Assembly: GCF_003286085.1 (NCBI RefSeq)
Contig: NW_020825326.1
Location: 930,001-994,000 of the forward strand
DNA from: Drosophila persimilis
Taxonomy: Eukaryota; Arthropoda; Insecta; Diptera; Drosophilidae
Reading direction: 5' to 3'
DNA: 64,000 nt
Shown: in pieces, positions 1-11,732 of the stretch
Layout: each line of letters opens with the position of its first letter
Numbering within the stretch: the first letter of the stretch is position 1
Notes under the pieces: model-generated
What the model was told of the DNA's origin: nothing
The model's database searches: none
Seen by the model: only the letters and a program-made list of their open reading frames with translations
Position numbers and translations under genes: made by a program

Positions 1-196
1 TGACAAAAAAAAAAACAAACAAAAAATGTATGTAATAAATGATTCATCTTTTATTACAATTAGTACTAGTATTATGAACATTTCGTTGAAAATTATACAA
101 ATCGATAGACCGATAGACCCATCAGCTGTTTGTTGAACTCATGCAAAATAAATTAACGTGCTGCATTTTCCCCAGGAAAAAAACTGAAAACCCATA

Positions 197-590
197 ATGC
201 AACTGACACTGATAAACTTCTTTAAGAAAACTGTGCCGGGCCACATATTCCGCGGGAAGCGCCGTCTGGTAAAGCCGGTTAGCAAGCAAGCCATGGACAC
301 GCTCACCCGGGAATACGAGCGACAGGAACACATTATGTTCCTGCTGCGGCATCCCTACCTGACACTGGTGAGTGAACAGCCTCCTATTCTCATTCACAAC
401 AACACACAATCTCACTCTCTTTTCATTTGAAACTCTGCAGGAGCAATCATCTGGGCATGCCAAGGAACTGCAGAAACGCGATAAGCTGGTTGCCAAGTGG
501 ACAGATGACCAGACGATGCGCAAAATGAAGCCGCATGTGACCATCGAAGAGCGTCTGAACCACCTGAAGGTCAAAGAGACCTGGGACTAG
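197..590 (+). CDS. MRPL57: mitochondrial large ribosomal subunit protein mL63 (MRPL57 family)
   Basis: Structural protein of the mitochondrial large ribosomal subunit. Two exons: 197-367 (57 codons, phase 0) and 441-590, joined across a 73-nt GT-AG intron (donor GTGAGT, acceptor CTCTGCAG), giving 106 residues; the human protein is about 102. Family landmarks seen: the N-terminal PGHIFRGKRR basic stretch (human has PGRQWIGKHRR), the RHPYLTLEQSSGHAKE segment spanning the splice (human has MPYMTREQERGHAA), and the end ERLNHLKVKETWD (human DQLDHLNVTKKWS). The ATG at 197 is used because the family begins right there with a short hydrophobic lead (MQLTLINFFKK). An ATCGATA (DRE-like) box lies at 101-107. 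The match rests on remembered family sequence, not a search, but similarity at both ends and at the splice junction makes it fairly secure. Confidence 0.8.
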
Positions 591-599
591 CTTAAAATC

Positions 600-1105
600 G
601 ACTTGTTTCAACCTCAAGATGCATTAAATTAATTATAAAGTAAATATAGATTATGTGTATGTGCAAATTATGTAATTACACTGGCTTCGGCGGCTTGCGC
701 AACGAGGAGCTTATGTGTATGGTGGTACATTGTTCTGCTGACTGTGGCGACTGTTCCCTTTGTTCCTGGAGAAGTTTTTACATGATTTACAACTTTCATT
801 TTCTTGGGAGGTTTATATTTTTAAATTCTTTCTGAAGTGCACCGAATCACAGGATATTTTAAGGCAGATATTATAAAGGAACAGAAGTGAAGCCTAGGTT
901 ATTTGGATCATCCCTATTGGGTTTACCTACAATTTTACTCCCAAAGCTGATGGCGATGTAACGCTTTCTCCAAAGCACGCCGGAACAGACATCTGCTCGT
1001 ACATGCATATGTACATATGTAGAATACATTATGTTCCTGTCTTGTCTCTGTCTATTTCGTGCTTAGAGCTCTTGGTGTCATTTTTATTCGATAAATTGTA
1101 ATTCA

Positions 1106-1143
<38 letters not shown>

Positions 1144-1977
1144 GTGTATATTTCGTGTATATTATGTATATGAACTGTGTTATGTACATATGCAAGGCAT
1201 GTAACATTTTTTTTAATTTCGCCGCTCTCAGATTCCTTTTCCTCGTCCACCCAGCAGCTCCCAAAATCCGACTATAAATTTATTGCAAGTGTGTTGTTGA
1301 TATTTGTATTAGAGTTCGTCTCTTTGATTTACTTTAATGCACAATTTCAAGGATTTTCACTTTTAGAAAGCACTTTCATGTCTCAAATTGAAAAAATTAA
1401 AAAAAAAAAGATTTTACAAGCGCTTATAACGCTGTGGGAACTGTGGGGGAATGATCAGAGTTATTGGGATCCATGAACAGGAAGGGGTGTGGATGGCGTA
1501 TTGGATGGGTGCTATGGAGGTCTGGGAATCTGTCTGTCAACAAGCGCTGATCTCTCCTCCACATCATAATTTTAGCAATAATACGAATAGAATTTATGTC
1601 TAACGTCGATATAGAATGGATATACATATGTATGCAGCTACGAGGCTTCATTTCATTCTTTCTACGCTTTTGTCTGGGTCTCCTTTTCCTATGCTTCGCT
1701 TCTCGTTTGATTATTTTTGTTGATTTGGTAAATGATGCGCATAACCTCGATAAAACATTTTGTAACAATTTTAAATTAACTTTAAAAAAATAGATGTATG
1801 CTTATTTTGTTGCTGTTGTTGCCGCTGCCGCTGTCAGTGATCTACTACTGTTGTATACAATTATATACGTAAACAGTTCCGCCTGCTCCTCCATTCCACT
1901 ACAAGCTGAGTACGACTCCGATCCCGACTCCCAGCCCGATCCGATCCAGTGCGTGGCAATCCATCCACGCATATTTC
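600..1977. other. intergenic, 3' ends of mL63 and Vps26
   Basis: No convincing gene. It holds the converging 3' untranslated regions of the mL63 gene (+) and Vps26 (-), a pure TA microsatellite at about 1109-1139, and AT-rich sequence. Small ORFs here have no family features. Confidence 0.6.
1109..1139. repeat. (TA)n microsatellite
   Basis: About 15 uninterrupted TA units, read directly. Confidence 0.95.
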
Positions 1978-3759
1978 TCAATCGGCGGCCAGAAGCGTAG
2001 CGCTAACCTTTTTCGCAGCCGCCGGAGACGTGACCCTGGCATCGTTAGTGGCTACGGCATCCTGATCCAGCTCATCTTCTGCGGCAGCCTGCGGCGCTGT
2101 TCCCGTACTTCCATCCGAACGGGGAAGCTGCAAGGGGAGTGGCGGCGGCGAGCTGGACAGCATGGCAATGGGCGAGGCACTTGTGGTGGCCGCTGCGGCG
2201 CCATCGCCCATCCCTCGTTCTGGCCCTGGCGCTGATGTCGCTGAAGCTGAAACCGCTACCGAAACTGAAATTGGATCAGATACAGCTGCCGGAGTAGGCG
2301 TTGACGTTGGCTCCCTTCGGAGCTCCCTTTCGGCCGGGCTCTCGTTCAACGGCGTCAACGGCGGTGAGTTGGGCAGTGGAGAGTCGAGCTGCTGCTGGCT
2401 AAACTCCTGGTTGGGGCTCTCCCTGGTGAAAAGACCCATTCTCGATTCGGTGCTGGCCACCCCGACACCCACACCAAGGCCACTGCCGGATCCGCCTATG
2501 GCCGCACCCTCGCCGCTGTCCGTACTGGTGCTGATGAGTGAGGGGGCGACTGTTGGTGCCGCCGGACCACTCACCAGATGTGGCGGCGCATGCAGCGGTA
2601 CGTGCTGATGCTGCTGGTGTTGCTGCTGCTGATGTTGGGCGACGTGGTAGCGGGGAATGTCCGCCTTGCGCCACAGGGTGATCTCCTGCTGCTTAAAGTA
2701 GCGACGATCCTCAGTGTCCATCAGCACCAGGTTTAGAAAATACTTGACGGAGAACTTCTTGTTAATGTCGCGCATGGTAGGCGTGAGATTGTAGCCGGCG
2801 AGAAAGACCCGGATGGGTATGCTCTCACCCTTGACCGGCGCCCCATCCATGATTTCGTACTTGGCGATGGTTTCGTTTTCGTTGAACATGTTCGGGCCGG
2901 TCCCGGTAGACTCGCGTTTGATGATCGCTATCTCCATATGCTTGATCTTGATGCGAACGAGCAGGAAGTAGATCTTGCCGATGATTGTGTCTCGCAAGTG
3001 GTACTTGCTCTTGTTGTACTCGAACTCAATGTGTAGACAGTCCTCGATGCCCACCTCCATTTTTATGGGGTTGTTCATCTCCGGGTAGCTGGAAAGCGTG
3101 TGAACGGCGATGTCAACCTCACGGGTGATGTCGCTGATTCGACGCACGATGGTCGCCCGCAAGAAGTAGCGCAGCCTTACATTGGACCCGGCATACACCT
3201 CAAACTGCTTCTCCACGTTAGGAAAGTCGAACGGGTAGCTGTTATTTTGGATGAGATCACCGGGACGCGCCAGTGCCTTGGCCAGGCACTTGAACTCGTG
3301 ATGGGTGCCCCGGTCGTAGAACAGCTCAATCTGTCCGATGAACTCGATCTTGATGCCCTGATGCTCCAGCTTGCTGCCTGGCTTCTTCAGCGTCACGTTA
3401 ACCTAAATAATGCCGCGAGCGACAGAGCGGAAAACGACACAGAAATACAGATAGTGGAAAGAGCAACGAATTGAGTTAGTTAGTGAGTGAGTGAAGAAGC
3501 AATGCCGATAAAGGCAAGGCGCCTTTGCAGCGGCGTAAATGGAAGGGGCAACGCCTCCGCATTTGCACAACCGCCTATTCCCAATGCCTGCCTGTGCTCA
3601 CGCTACCGCTCTCACCTTGCCGGACACTGTTTCGCCGTCGTAGAAGAGCAACATTTTCTCCACCTTGCCGTCCTCACCCTTGACCTCGGCAGTCTTGTGT
3701 TCGGCGCCATCGAAGACAATCTCTATCTCGGCTGACTGGCCAAAGCCCAGAAAATTCAT
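1978..3759 (-). CDS. Vps26: retromer subunit Vps26 with long low-complexity tail
   Basis: Arrestin-fold subunit of the retromer cargo-recognition complex (with Vps35 and Vps29), acting on endosomes in retrograde sorting. Exon 1 is 3759-3616 (48 codons: start MNFLGFGQSAEIEIVFDGAE, end ETVSGK); donor GTGAGAG; intron 3615-3403; exon 2 is 3402-1978, giving 522 residues. Residues 1 to about 293 are nearly identical to animal VPS26, ending at QQEITLWRK. After that come about 230 residues not found in the 327-residue human protein: a Q/H-rich run (AQHQQQQHQQHQ), then Ser/Pro/Ala/Thr-rich sequence with many SP/TP sites, probably disordered. Fly Vps26 is known to be longer than the human protein, so the tail is probably genuine. 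Two DRE boxes sit upstream (4115-4157). Confidence 0.95.
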
Positions 3760-4114
3760 AATTAATAAACGTAAATTGGCCTCCTCTTCTTGGGGTGCAC
3801 GGTCGCAGCTCGGCTGGAATGTCGCTGTGGCTCCGTCCGTCCGGTTGCAGTGTAGTGCTTTGCTTGGCTCTCGCTGGTGCCCGTTTCGGTTGGAGTTTGG
3901 AGATGCACTTTCTGCTGCCGCACTTCTTCTGCCGACACGAATTTATTGGGCGTTTTTCGCCTGTTTTTCTTTTTTTTTGTGAAATGCGTGTGTGTGTGTG
4001 TGTGAATTGGAAAAAATTGCAATTTTTCTTTCACACAGGCTCCGCATAAACAGTTGCCACCTATTTTATATTTGAAAACCAGCGTTGCCATGTCGTGGCC
4101 GATAGTAGCTCAAC

Positions 4115-4157
4115 TATCGATATTTTCAGCGAACAAATCAAACTATTGATATCGATG
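4115..4157. promoter_or_regulatory. DRE boxes (TATCGATA) upstream of Vps26
   Basis: TATCGATA at 4115-4122 and TATCGATG at 4150-4157, about 360-400 bp upstream of the Vps26 ATG. DRE is the binding site of DREF and BEAF-32 and marks fly housekeeping promoters. A divergent plus-strand promoter for the small ORFs at 4206/4213 is also possible. Promoter use is inferred. Confidence 0.55.
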
Positions 4158-4212
4158 AGACACTAGCCTGCACTAGCGCCGATTTTAAATACCATACCAT
4201 CCACAATGATCG

Positions 4213-4530
4213 ATGTCCAACAATCGTCCTTATCTGAAGCAAATTACCTTCGCAGACTGCTGCGCTTTGTCCTTTCCACTGTCTGCTAGAGGGATTACAC
4301 TGAATCCTGCATTTACGCTTTCAAACCAACTCTTCGTTCGGCTTAAGGAGTTCCAGCAGTTGCATAGCTCCTTGCTTATGCTGGTCCTGCTCCCCGATCT
4401 GCATGAGTGCCGCGGTCCATCATTTGGTCCTGGGTTTGCAGGCAGTGGCCTAAAGATTGATTGCACTTCACCTGCGTCTCTCCTAAAGGGACTGGCTTTT
4501 AGTGCCAAAAGTTATGATGAAGCAGGTTAG
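4213..4530 (+). CDS. possible small protein gene or eroded ORF (105 aa)
   Basis: An open frame just downstream of the DRE pair. A second ATG at 4206 opens a different frame (MIDVQQSSLSEANYLRRLLR...) that looks protein-like for 27 codons and then hits TAG, while the 4213 frame stays open for 105 codons and ends KSYDEAG. This could be a divergently transcribed gene with a missed splice, a frameshifted relic, or chance. I recognise no family. Codons in the 4380-4440 part (CTG GTC CTG CTC CCC GAT CTG) look biased towards coding usage, which is the only reason to list it. Confidence 0.2.
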   Translation: MSNNRPYLKQITFADCCALSFPLSARGITLNPAFTLSNQLFVRLKEFQQLHSSLLMLVLLPDLHECRGPSFGPGFAGSGLKIDCTSPASLLKGLAFSAKSYDEAG

Positions 4531-5025
4531 AGGCCTGTAGGCATATCTCCTCATCACTAGACAACCGGCCATTGCCATTGTCAATTTTGTTGCGTTTATA
4601 TTGCATTTAATACTTTCATTTTGGAATTTCAAATTCGAACTTACATCAGGTAGATTGGGTTACAGTGGGTGCCGGTGTTTACGAGTAGCAAATGGGGTGG
4701 ATATTAAAATATGTATATGAATCTACACTGACACTGGTGGGTACATGTTCGCTTTGATCAAGCAAGGCAAGAGTGATCTGATTGATCCTGGGCCCAGCCA
4801 ATGGGCGGTAGTGTACAAAACTCAACAAATTAGGCGTAACTCCAGAACATACATATGTGTGTACGTATGTATGTAAAGACATACTGAATACATCAACGAT
4901 TGCATAGAAAATATAAAGACAAATCTCTTGTAGCTTGCAGTTGCATGCCACAGGTACCGGCAGAGGCCAGCGGAGAACTCCAGAGAGCTTTTAGGCGCTG
5001 AGACCTGTTTCTATCTGCTTTACCT

Positions 5026-6746
5026 CTAGCGCACCAGAGGCAGCGGCTCCAGGAGCTTGGCCGTCCAGGCCTCACGGTTCTCGACATTCTCGATGTGGCC
5101 GCGACCCAGGCACTTGCCCTGCGATATCAGCTCAGAGAACTGAGCCACAATGGGATCGCGGCCAACTGACGCCACAGCCGTAACCGTATCGGCCTCGTTG
5201 ACGAAGTAGGCCACGAACTTGAGATCCTCGAGACTGCCGTCGATGATGACCTCCTTGTAGGAGCCGTGGCCGGCGTAGCGGAAGCCTTTGCCAAATATCA
5301 TGGTGAAGAAGAAAGGAACGGCCTCCAGCTTCTTCACGGAGCCGCACATGTTAATGGCAGCGATGCGTCCATGGTACTGTGCCAGCTGGTAATGGCCAAT
5401 GTTAACGCGATCGTGGGCCAGCCCATGGATGTGAGCATTGGCAATGTCGCCACCCACATATACATCGGGAACATTCGACTCCAGGAAGTCGGTGACGTCC
5501 ACAGAGCCATTTCTATTTATGCGCACGCCGGACTTGGCCAGAAACTGGGTGTTGAGCGTGGAGCCGGTGCCCAAGATGAGGAGATCGCACGGTATACGCG
5601 ACTCGTCTGCCAGCTGCACCTCCACCACCTTGCCATCGTCATCGCCAATGATCTCGGTAATACCGCTCTCCATACGCATGGTAACTTTGTTATCCTCGAA
5701 AAGCTGGGCCACCCGCTGTCCTATCTGCTCTCCGAAGGCAGCCTTTAGCGGCACTTTGTCACGCCCCACCACGGTCACGCTAGCCACCTTCGAGACGAGC
5801 GCAGCGGCCGCCTCCAAGGCAATGAAGCTGGCACCTAGACATACAACGCGAGTCTCCTCGGTGACCGCTGCGATGATGCTCTTTGTGTCGTCCAGCTCAC
5901 GGATGGTCTTCACGTTATTCAGATTAACGCCCGGAATAGGGGGCTTAAAGGAGGAGCAGCCAGTGGCAATGTAGATCTTATCGTACTTCACCACATAGCC
6001 ATTTGTGCAGTGCAGCTCCTTCTGAGCCGTGTCCAGCTTGCTCGCTCCGACGCCGAGCCACACCTCGATGTCGTGCTGCTTGTAGAACTCCTCATCGCGG
6101 AACCTCAGCTGCTCGATGTCTAGGTTCATGGCCTTGGAGATCTTGATGCGATCGTAGGGCAAGTAGTTCTCGCGGCTCACGAGAATCAGGCGGCCGGTGA
6201 AGCCCTCTTGACGCAGCGTTTCCACGCAAACGGCACCCGAGGGTCCGCCGCCAACCACAATGAAGCAGCGCTGATCTTCCGGCTTGCGCGCGACCATGTT
6301 CTTAACCCGCTTACTCTTCGCCAGATCGGACCGCTTAGCCCGCAGCATCACCTTTCCCTCGGAGCTAACCTCCACGTTGAAGCAGGGCAGCGAGTCAAGG
6401 CCGGGAAAGTCCTCAATGTCGCCCGTCTCCAGGTCGAAGCAGGCCCCATGCCAGGGGCAGCGCACACGGCCCTGACCGAGGGCGCCAGTGTTCAGCGGAG
6501 CCCCGTAATGGGTGCACTTGGCGCCGACCGCCTGCAGGCGACCGTTTTGTTTGACCAGAAGAACGCGCGTGTCTTCGTCGAAGTCCACCTGCTTCATCTC
6601 GTTCTCCTTCAGGTCGGCCGCATTGCACACGGCCACGGGGTCCGTATAATCGACGATATCTGGTATCTGAATGGCTGGCATATTTGTATCTTTGCTGATG
6701 CTACTGCTGCTGGTGCACTTGGACTGATAGGAACCCACGGCGCCAC
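5026..6746 (-). CDS. AIFM3-like Rieske/FAD pyridine nucleotide oxidoreductase
   Basis: Flavoprotein of the apoptosis-inducing-factor 3 family: a Rieske [2Fe-2S] domain followed by an FAD/NAD(P) disulfide-reductase-type module. Numbered from the internal Met at 6681 (551 residues): Rieske ligands C56-T-H58 and C75-PW-H78; FAD Rossmann GGGPSG at 144-149; the ATGCSS strand near 239; the second Rossmann glycine site reads GASFIA at about 283-288, weaker than the usual GxGxxG; the FAD-ribityl GGD motif lies in VYVGGDIA. The C-terminal dimer domain is complete (FGKGFRYAGHGSY). A splice acceptor (CTCTTAG) precedes position 6746 and the frame is open across it, so a 5' exon probably exists; joined to ATGG it would read MGGAVGSYQSK, a myristoylation-type start as in human AIFM3 (MGGCFS). 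Human AIFM3 is about 605 residues. I believe the D. melanogaster counterpart is CG4199. Confidence 0.9.
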
Positions 6747-6984
6747 CTAAGAGACACACACACAAAAGAAATGGTAAGAGTTAGATGGAAGACAAAATTA
6801 ACGATAGCAGATAACAGATCTGTTCAGAAATGAAGCACTTAAAAAATTTTCTATTTTTCCAGTTTCCAACTCAAAAATGGGAAAGGGAGGGTAGGGTAGG
6901 GCATGGGGGAAAGTCAGTAGCTCTCGCCTGCTATACTAGATGCTCAGGTAGAAAGCGGATGGGATCGATTCCTCAGTCTCAAAA

Positions 6985-7839
6985 ATGTCTTGCTTGTGTT
7001 CAGAACTCGTCATCGCCCTTATGGCCCTGCTGGCCTTGTGTCTCGGTCTGTCCTCATCCTCCGATCCTGTGCAGCAACTGGAATTAAAATCGCTTCGAAG
7101 TCACCGGGAAAGGCTTTTGGGGGAGATCGAGCGCATCTACATAGAGCAGCCGCTAGGCACGGAAACGCAGCTGCTGCTCGACGATCTTTTCTTACGGGAT
7201 CAGCAACTGCGGGTGCAAATCGACCACCTGGAGGCTACCCGTGGAGTTGAAGAGGCAAGCTCCAACTATAGCCCATCGCAGGAGAGCACCAGCACCCAGC
7301 GGCTGGCCATCAATCTGACCGCCGACTTTGAGCATCTGCAGCACAAGCTGGACGACCTTAAGCATCATCTGGAGCGTCTGGACGGACGCTTTGGCACGCA
7401 GCTAGGCAAGCAGCTGGACAGTCACACGACCAGCAGTATTCCACCAGCCACCCCGGCCTCCTCCGGCCTCGGTTCGTTCTTTTGGACACCGCTGCTTACA
7501 ATGCCGGAATTTCCACAGGGCAGCATCACCACTGACAACGGGCACGACCACAAGGGGCAGCCGGGGCAGCACCAGAATCAGCAGCAGCAGGGAAGTCCCT
7601 CCATAATCAAACGCGTCCTGGACATGCTTCGACCTTCAACCGCTGGCCTCCGCAACCGTTGGTCGGAGTGGGAGAAATCCACCTCGGGATCTGGATCTGG
7701 AACGGGGTCATCCGCCAAGCTTCAGGCGCTGACTGCCGAGGAGCTCTTGCCGCAGCTGCAAGAGCAGCGGAAATTTCTCGACGATGCCATCAGGCGACTG
7801 GAACTCTTGTCCACGACGAAGAGCCCAAAGAAGCATTAG
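6985..7839 (+). CDS. secreted or lumenal coiled-coil protein, family not recognised (284 aa)
   Basis: Intronless 284-codon ORF with ATG in good fly context (CTCAAAAATG). Residues 1-25 form a signal peptide or signal anchor (CSELVIALMALLALCLGLSS followed by SSDP). Residues about 30-90 and 100-150 are heptad-like, charged helices (LRSHRERLLGEIERIY, LQHKLDDLKHHLERLDGR), then a Gly/Ser/Gln-rich linker (HQNQQQQGS), and a C-terminal helix (EELLPQLQEQRKFLDDAIRRLELL) ending in basic KSPKKH. Two NxT/S sites (NYS, NLT) could be glycosylated. It lies head-to-head with the AIFM3-like exon and probably within that gene's intron. Coding bias is strong, so this is a real gene; I do not recognise the family and assign no function. 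Confidence 0.75.
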   Translation: MSCLCSELVIALMALLALCLGLSSSSDPVQQLELKSLRSHRERLLGEIERIYIEQPLGTETQLLLDDLFLRDQQLRVQIDHLEATRGVEEASSNYSPSQESTSTQRLAINLTADFEHLQHKLDDLKHHLERLDGRFGTQLGKQLDSHTTSSIPPATPASSGLGSFFWTPLLTMPEFPQGSITTDNGHDHKGQPGQHQNQQQQGSPSIIKRVLDMLRPSTAGLRNRWSEWEKSTSGSGSGTGSSAKLQALTAEELLPQLQEQRKFLDDAIRRLELLSTTKSPKKH

Positions 7840-10800
7840 GATCAATACGTATAGATAATCGTGTGGATTTTTTATTGGGGGGTGCAGGTGCCTAATTGCC
7901 AGAATTTTCCTGACCACAACAGAGTGGAGCTTGGCAACGGACATGACCCCCATGATTCGCAACACCACTGACTCATCTAAACTACTGCACTGTCATCGCC
8001 ACGCCAAACTTTGCTACGTCATCAACAACAACAAAAAGAGAGGGAGAAACTAACAAAAACACCTATAAGTTTGTGTGTTCAACATCAATTGTTGCACTCA
8101 AATATGGTTGTACACTTCTCGTATTTCACTTATCGTCTTATCGGGAGTGACCTGCTAATGTACATATTACGAGTACGATTACGAGTACAAACAAGATATA
8201 TCCGATTTATCGCCCAAGCAATAAAGTCGCTCGCAATTTGATTACTCGTCCATGATTCGACACTAATTTGGACCCACGCTTGTCCGGGTTTTATTAGGGG
8301 AACGATGATATGATATAACCATATCAACAAAGGGAATCCTACAGGCATCCAGGTTTCAGTCGACTGAAAATATTACCAAATGCTATTGTGAGCTGAGTGA
8401 TTCTCATTGCGCGTACAAAATTTGTGATCGTTAACGTGTTTTATGCACTGTACATTTGTACTTTGCTACCGGGGAATGTCCAAGAACTCCCTTTTTTACC
8501 ACTTTATTACGCGTCCATATTGAGAGGATTTTATAGTCTTTTATAGTCAATAGCTTCTCCTCTATTATCTTCTAGCCCAACCCCTTTTCAGCCTTTGATA
8601 TGCCAATGTTTCTAATTAGGAATGATTTCGGATTGTGTTTTATTCGGAGACGCTCACACATACCACACACACAAGCAAACTGGCTGCTGACCCGCACAAA
8701 CCGGTTGGCCTTGTCTAACCAGCATGACTCAAATGGGAACAAGAAATTGTAGACAATTGTAACACCGAAAACAACAAGAGAAGCAAACAATAATTATTGT
8801 ACGAGAACAATGACAAATATCTTACAGAAAACTATTGGACAAACACGAGCAAAACGAGTTCTGTTCTTGTAGTTCAAGGATTAGCAAAAAGCTTGGTTGG
8901 TTTGGTTGGTTTTTTCTGCTGAGAGCCCTTCTTGGGGGGACCGGACCGTCAGCTGGTAGGCGAATATCACAAATGACGACCGCTGACGTCGCGGGCGACA
9001 GCGTAAGCCTTTCCGAATGCCGATAACAGTGACTAACAGCTGGAGACCGCAAACGTTTATGGGAAAGACAGCGAAGAAGAAAAAGTTGCTCTCTCTATTG
9101 GGCCACTCATTCCATTGAGACCATTCTTGTCTTGCCGGTTTCGAATCAGCTCAATCGGGCCTTGTGTGAGTGGAGAAAGGAACATGACAAAGGCAAAAGC
9201 CAATTTTTCCCCGTCATGGTCGGCAAGATTGGATATACATACATACATATGTACATATTTCTGTATATACATATTGTACATATGCATATACAAGGATAGA
9301 TAGTGCAGTACCATATATGTACATATGTATACACTTATCACAATTTGCATATATTCGTGAATACACATACTTTTATGCATATACATACATAGGTACATAC
9401 ATACAAACATACGTATATATATGCATATATGTATGTATAATATATATGTATAGTATATATATGTATATATGTAACATATGTGCATATCCGTGAACAGAGC
9501 ATTCAATCAAAGAACTACTCCTTTGGAGAGAATTTTTTTAAAGATAATTGATTTTTGGATTTTGGACCTCGCAGTGTTACACTTCTGTATATCGTATATT
9601 TAAGCAGTATTTTGGTCTGCAAGGGTGCCAAAACCATCGGTTTCATAATTCAAACTGTTAGTAGCTATGTACATATGTACCTGTCGATTGTTCCTTTTTG
9701 GGCGTGACATTTCCTGTTGTGTTGTACTCCTTGCAGTTAATAGATCCCATTGTGTGCATGAGCTGGTGGCAGTGGAGGTGCAAGTGCCTTTGATGCTCGT
9801 TTTTGGGGTCAATTTTCAAGCTAAATAGCGGGGGAAATCTGGCTTGGATTTTGTGCTGGACGGCTACAGTGTGCCCTAGAATGCTCGTTTTGGTCAAGTT
9901 CAGAGCTTGACGATAGTAGGGTTGCCACCTGAAAGTGCAGTTTATAATTAATACATGCTATGCTCAAGGCCTTCCTTTGTTTAACTTCCAGCGGCGCACA
10001 ATCATTATCAGTTGATTATAATACATACAAATGCATAGATAAATTTGTATAAGTACTTACATATATATTCATGTATGTATGTACATTTGTATTTGTTGAA
10101 AACTTGTTGAAACTTAAACTTTTTGCTCGATTTGGCAGATGAGTCATTAGGGTTTTTTTTGTGGTTGGGAAATGATTCTTGATAGCCGCTGCCCGAAAAC
10201 CGCCTAAATTCGAGTGGTTTCTGATATATTTTGCAAATACAGATATGAATGTACGGGCTTGCACTCATTTTTGCATGGTCGCTCATCTGGATTTGTTTAT
10301 GCGCTGTCTCTTCTACTCACCTCTCTTCACTTCAGCGACATCCACTCCTTGGTCCAGTTCACATGTAGAGAACCACGAACAAACAAAACAACAACAAAAT
10401 TCGGCAAACGAGTGGGTAGGGAGAGCGTGCAACAGGCTCGCCAAAAAGATAAAATTGAGATGACGATTGGTGTAGATGGGCGATAGGTGACAAGCAACAG
10501 GCGACAGACACCAGGCGGCTGTGCGATGTATTTACGATGTTCGAGGCAAGAGCAAGAACGTTGGTTAAGAGAAACAGAGAGAGAGAGAGAGACAGAGAGA
10601 GAGATAACAAGCACGTCCGTCGAGCGTGGACTGCGAACCGCGTATGCCGCACAACTTCGATAGTGGAACGATTGGGGCTCTATCGTAGCCGGGTTCGACG
10701 CACACGCAAGCGTACAGACATGCAAACATGTTCGTACATGTGTAAAACATGCATTGCGTTTGAGTGTGTGTGTGAGTTCTCCACTCTCGACCAGGTTTTT

Positions 10801-11560
10801 ATGAGACTGTGTGCGACTAACGAAACGACTCGACCTTGCCGCAGTCGCATTTCACTTCCAGGCAAATCTCTTGAACCTCCTTTACACGAACGACGCCCCA
10901 CCACACAACCAAACAATATAAAAACCCCCTCCACTCCATGCCCCGCCACACCTACCACACCCCAAAGCCTTTTACGCCGCTCCATACTGGTTTCCATTTG
11001 GAATGGCTTGCCACTGAGGGGCAACCTTCATGGAATGCAGCTTGCCCCAGCATGTAGTAGTTCACCTGTTGCCAGAGCTTACTGTGGCAAACATAAAATC
11101 GCCGGTATATGTATTGCATCACTGACCATAAACGATCTATCAGACCCGATGAGGTTATTATAATAGAATACTAAAAATTCCTGTAAATTTCTTTACACAT
11201 ACATATGTACAAATTTCTATGATAATTTGTGTCCATTCCTTCGGAATTTAAAGGAATAAAAGACTCGGAACCATAATACTACTTCAATGACAAATTTACC
11301 TTCTATCTTTTATAATTCAATTCCATAATTCCGGTTCCATTTTTTATTCAAGCAAACTCCTTCAAGCTTTGACTTCGTATGACAGTCTAACAAAGAGCCT
11401 AAAGTTATCTAAATTTGTGACTTCGATGGCACGTTGCAGATAAACAGTCTGCTGCATGTGAGCACGTAGTAAAACACGCACTTAACCTTATATGTACATA
11501 CATACATATATGTACCTATACCTACATCTCTACAGCATTTATTTAGTTATATGGAGACGT
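7840..11560. other. non-coding, probably intron of the AIFM3-like gene
   Basis: No supported gene. It contains a polyadenylation-type AATAAA near 8220, a dense CATA/TATG tract at 9230-9480, a GAGACA-type tract at 10574-10604, and many short ORFs with no coding signature. Sequence at 10540-11030 is GC-richer but carries stops in all frames without splice support. Confidence 0.5.
9230..9480. repeat. CATA/TATG tetranucleotide-rich tract with TACATATGTA palindromes
   Basis: About 250 bp made almost wholly of TACATA, ATGTAC and ATATAT words, giving spurious Met/Tyr-rich ORFs on both strands. The largest single block of the short palindromic repeat that recurs through the window. Confidence 0.85.
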
Positions 11561-11570
11561 ACTTACATAC

Positions 11571-11574
11571 CCAT
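11571..11574 (-). other. candidate first coding exon end (ATGG) of the AIFM3-like gene
   Basis: On the minus strand, ATGG at 11574-11571 is followed by an excellent donor, GTATGTAAGT. Spliced to the acceptor at 6747 it restores ATG GGT GGC GCC (MGGA), in frame with the Rieske ORF. A Motif 1 box lies about 165 bp upstream. Against it: minus-strand ATGs between promoter and this site open short upstream ORFs. The intron would be about 4.8 kb and would contain the coiled-coil gene at 6985-7839. Confidence 0.35.
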
Positions 11575-11732
11575 TGATAGATTACTCCATGGATCAAATG
11601 GAAACAAACAAGACAAGACACTTGGAACCCATTAATAGTATATATGGAATGATATGCTCCTTGCCGCTTTTATTGGTTTTTTGTTTGTTTTTGTTTTGCA
11701 TTTGCCGCTTCGTTCGCTCCATCAGCTGTGTC

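Noticed and set aside
1794..2608. Plus-strand ORFs opposite the Vps26 tail
   Set aside because: Shadows of the biased codon use in Vps26 exon 2 on the other strand.
5266..6750. Plus-strand ORFs of 160-180 codons over the AIFM3-like gene
   Set aside because: Antisense shadows of a confidently identified coding exon.
9057..9506. 149-codon minus-strand ORF rich in Met, Tyr, Ile and His
   Set aside because: It translates the CATA/TATG repeat; no protein family features.
10537..11163. 208-codon plus-strand ORF
   Set aside because: Arg/Thr-rich translation of GA- and CA-repeat DNA, with no domain, no splice logic and no family resemblance.
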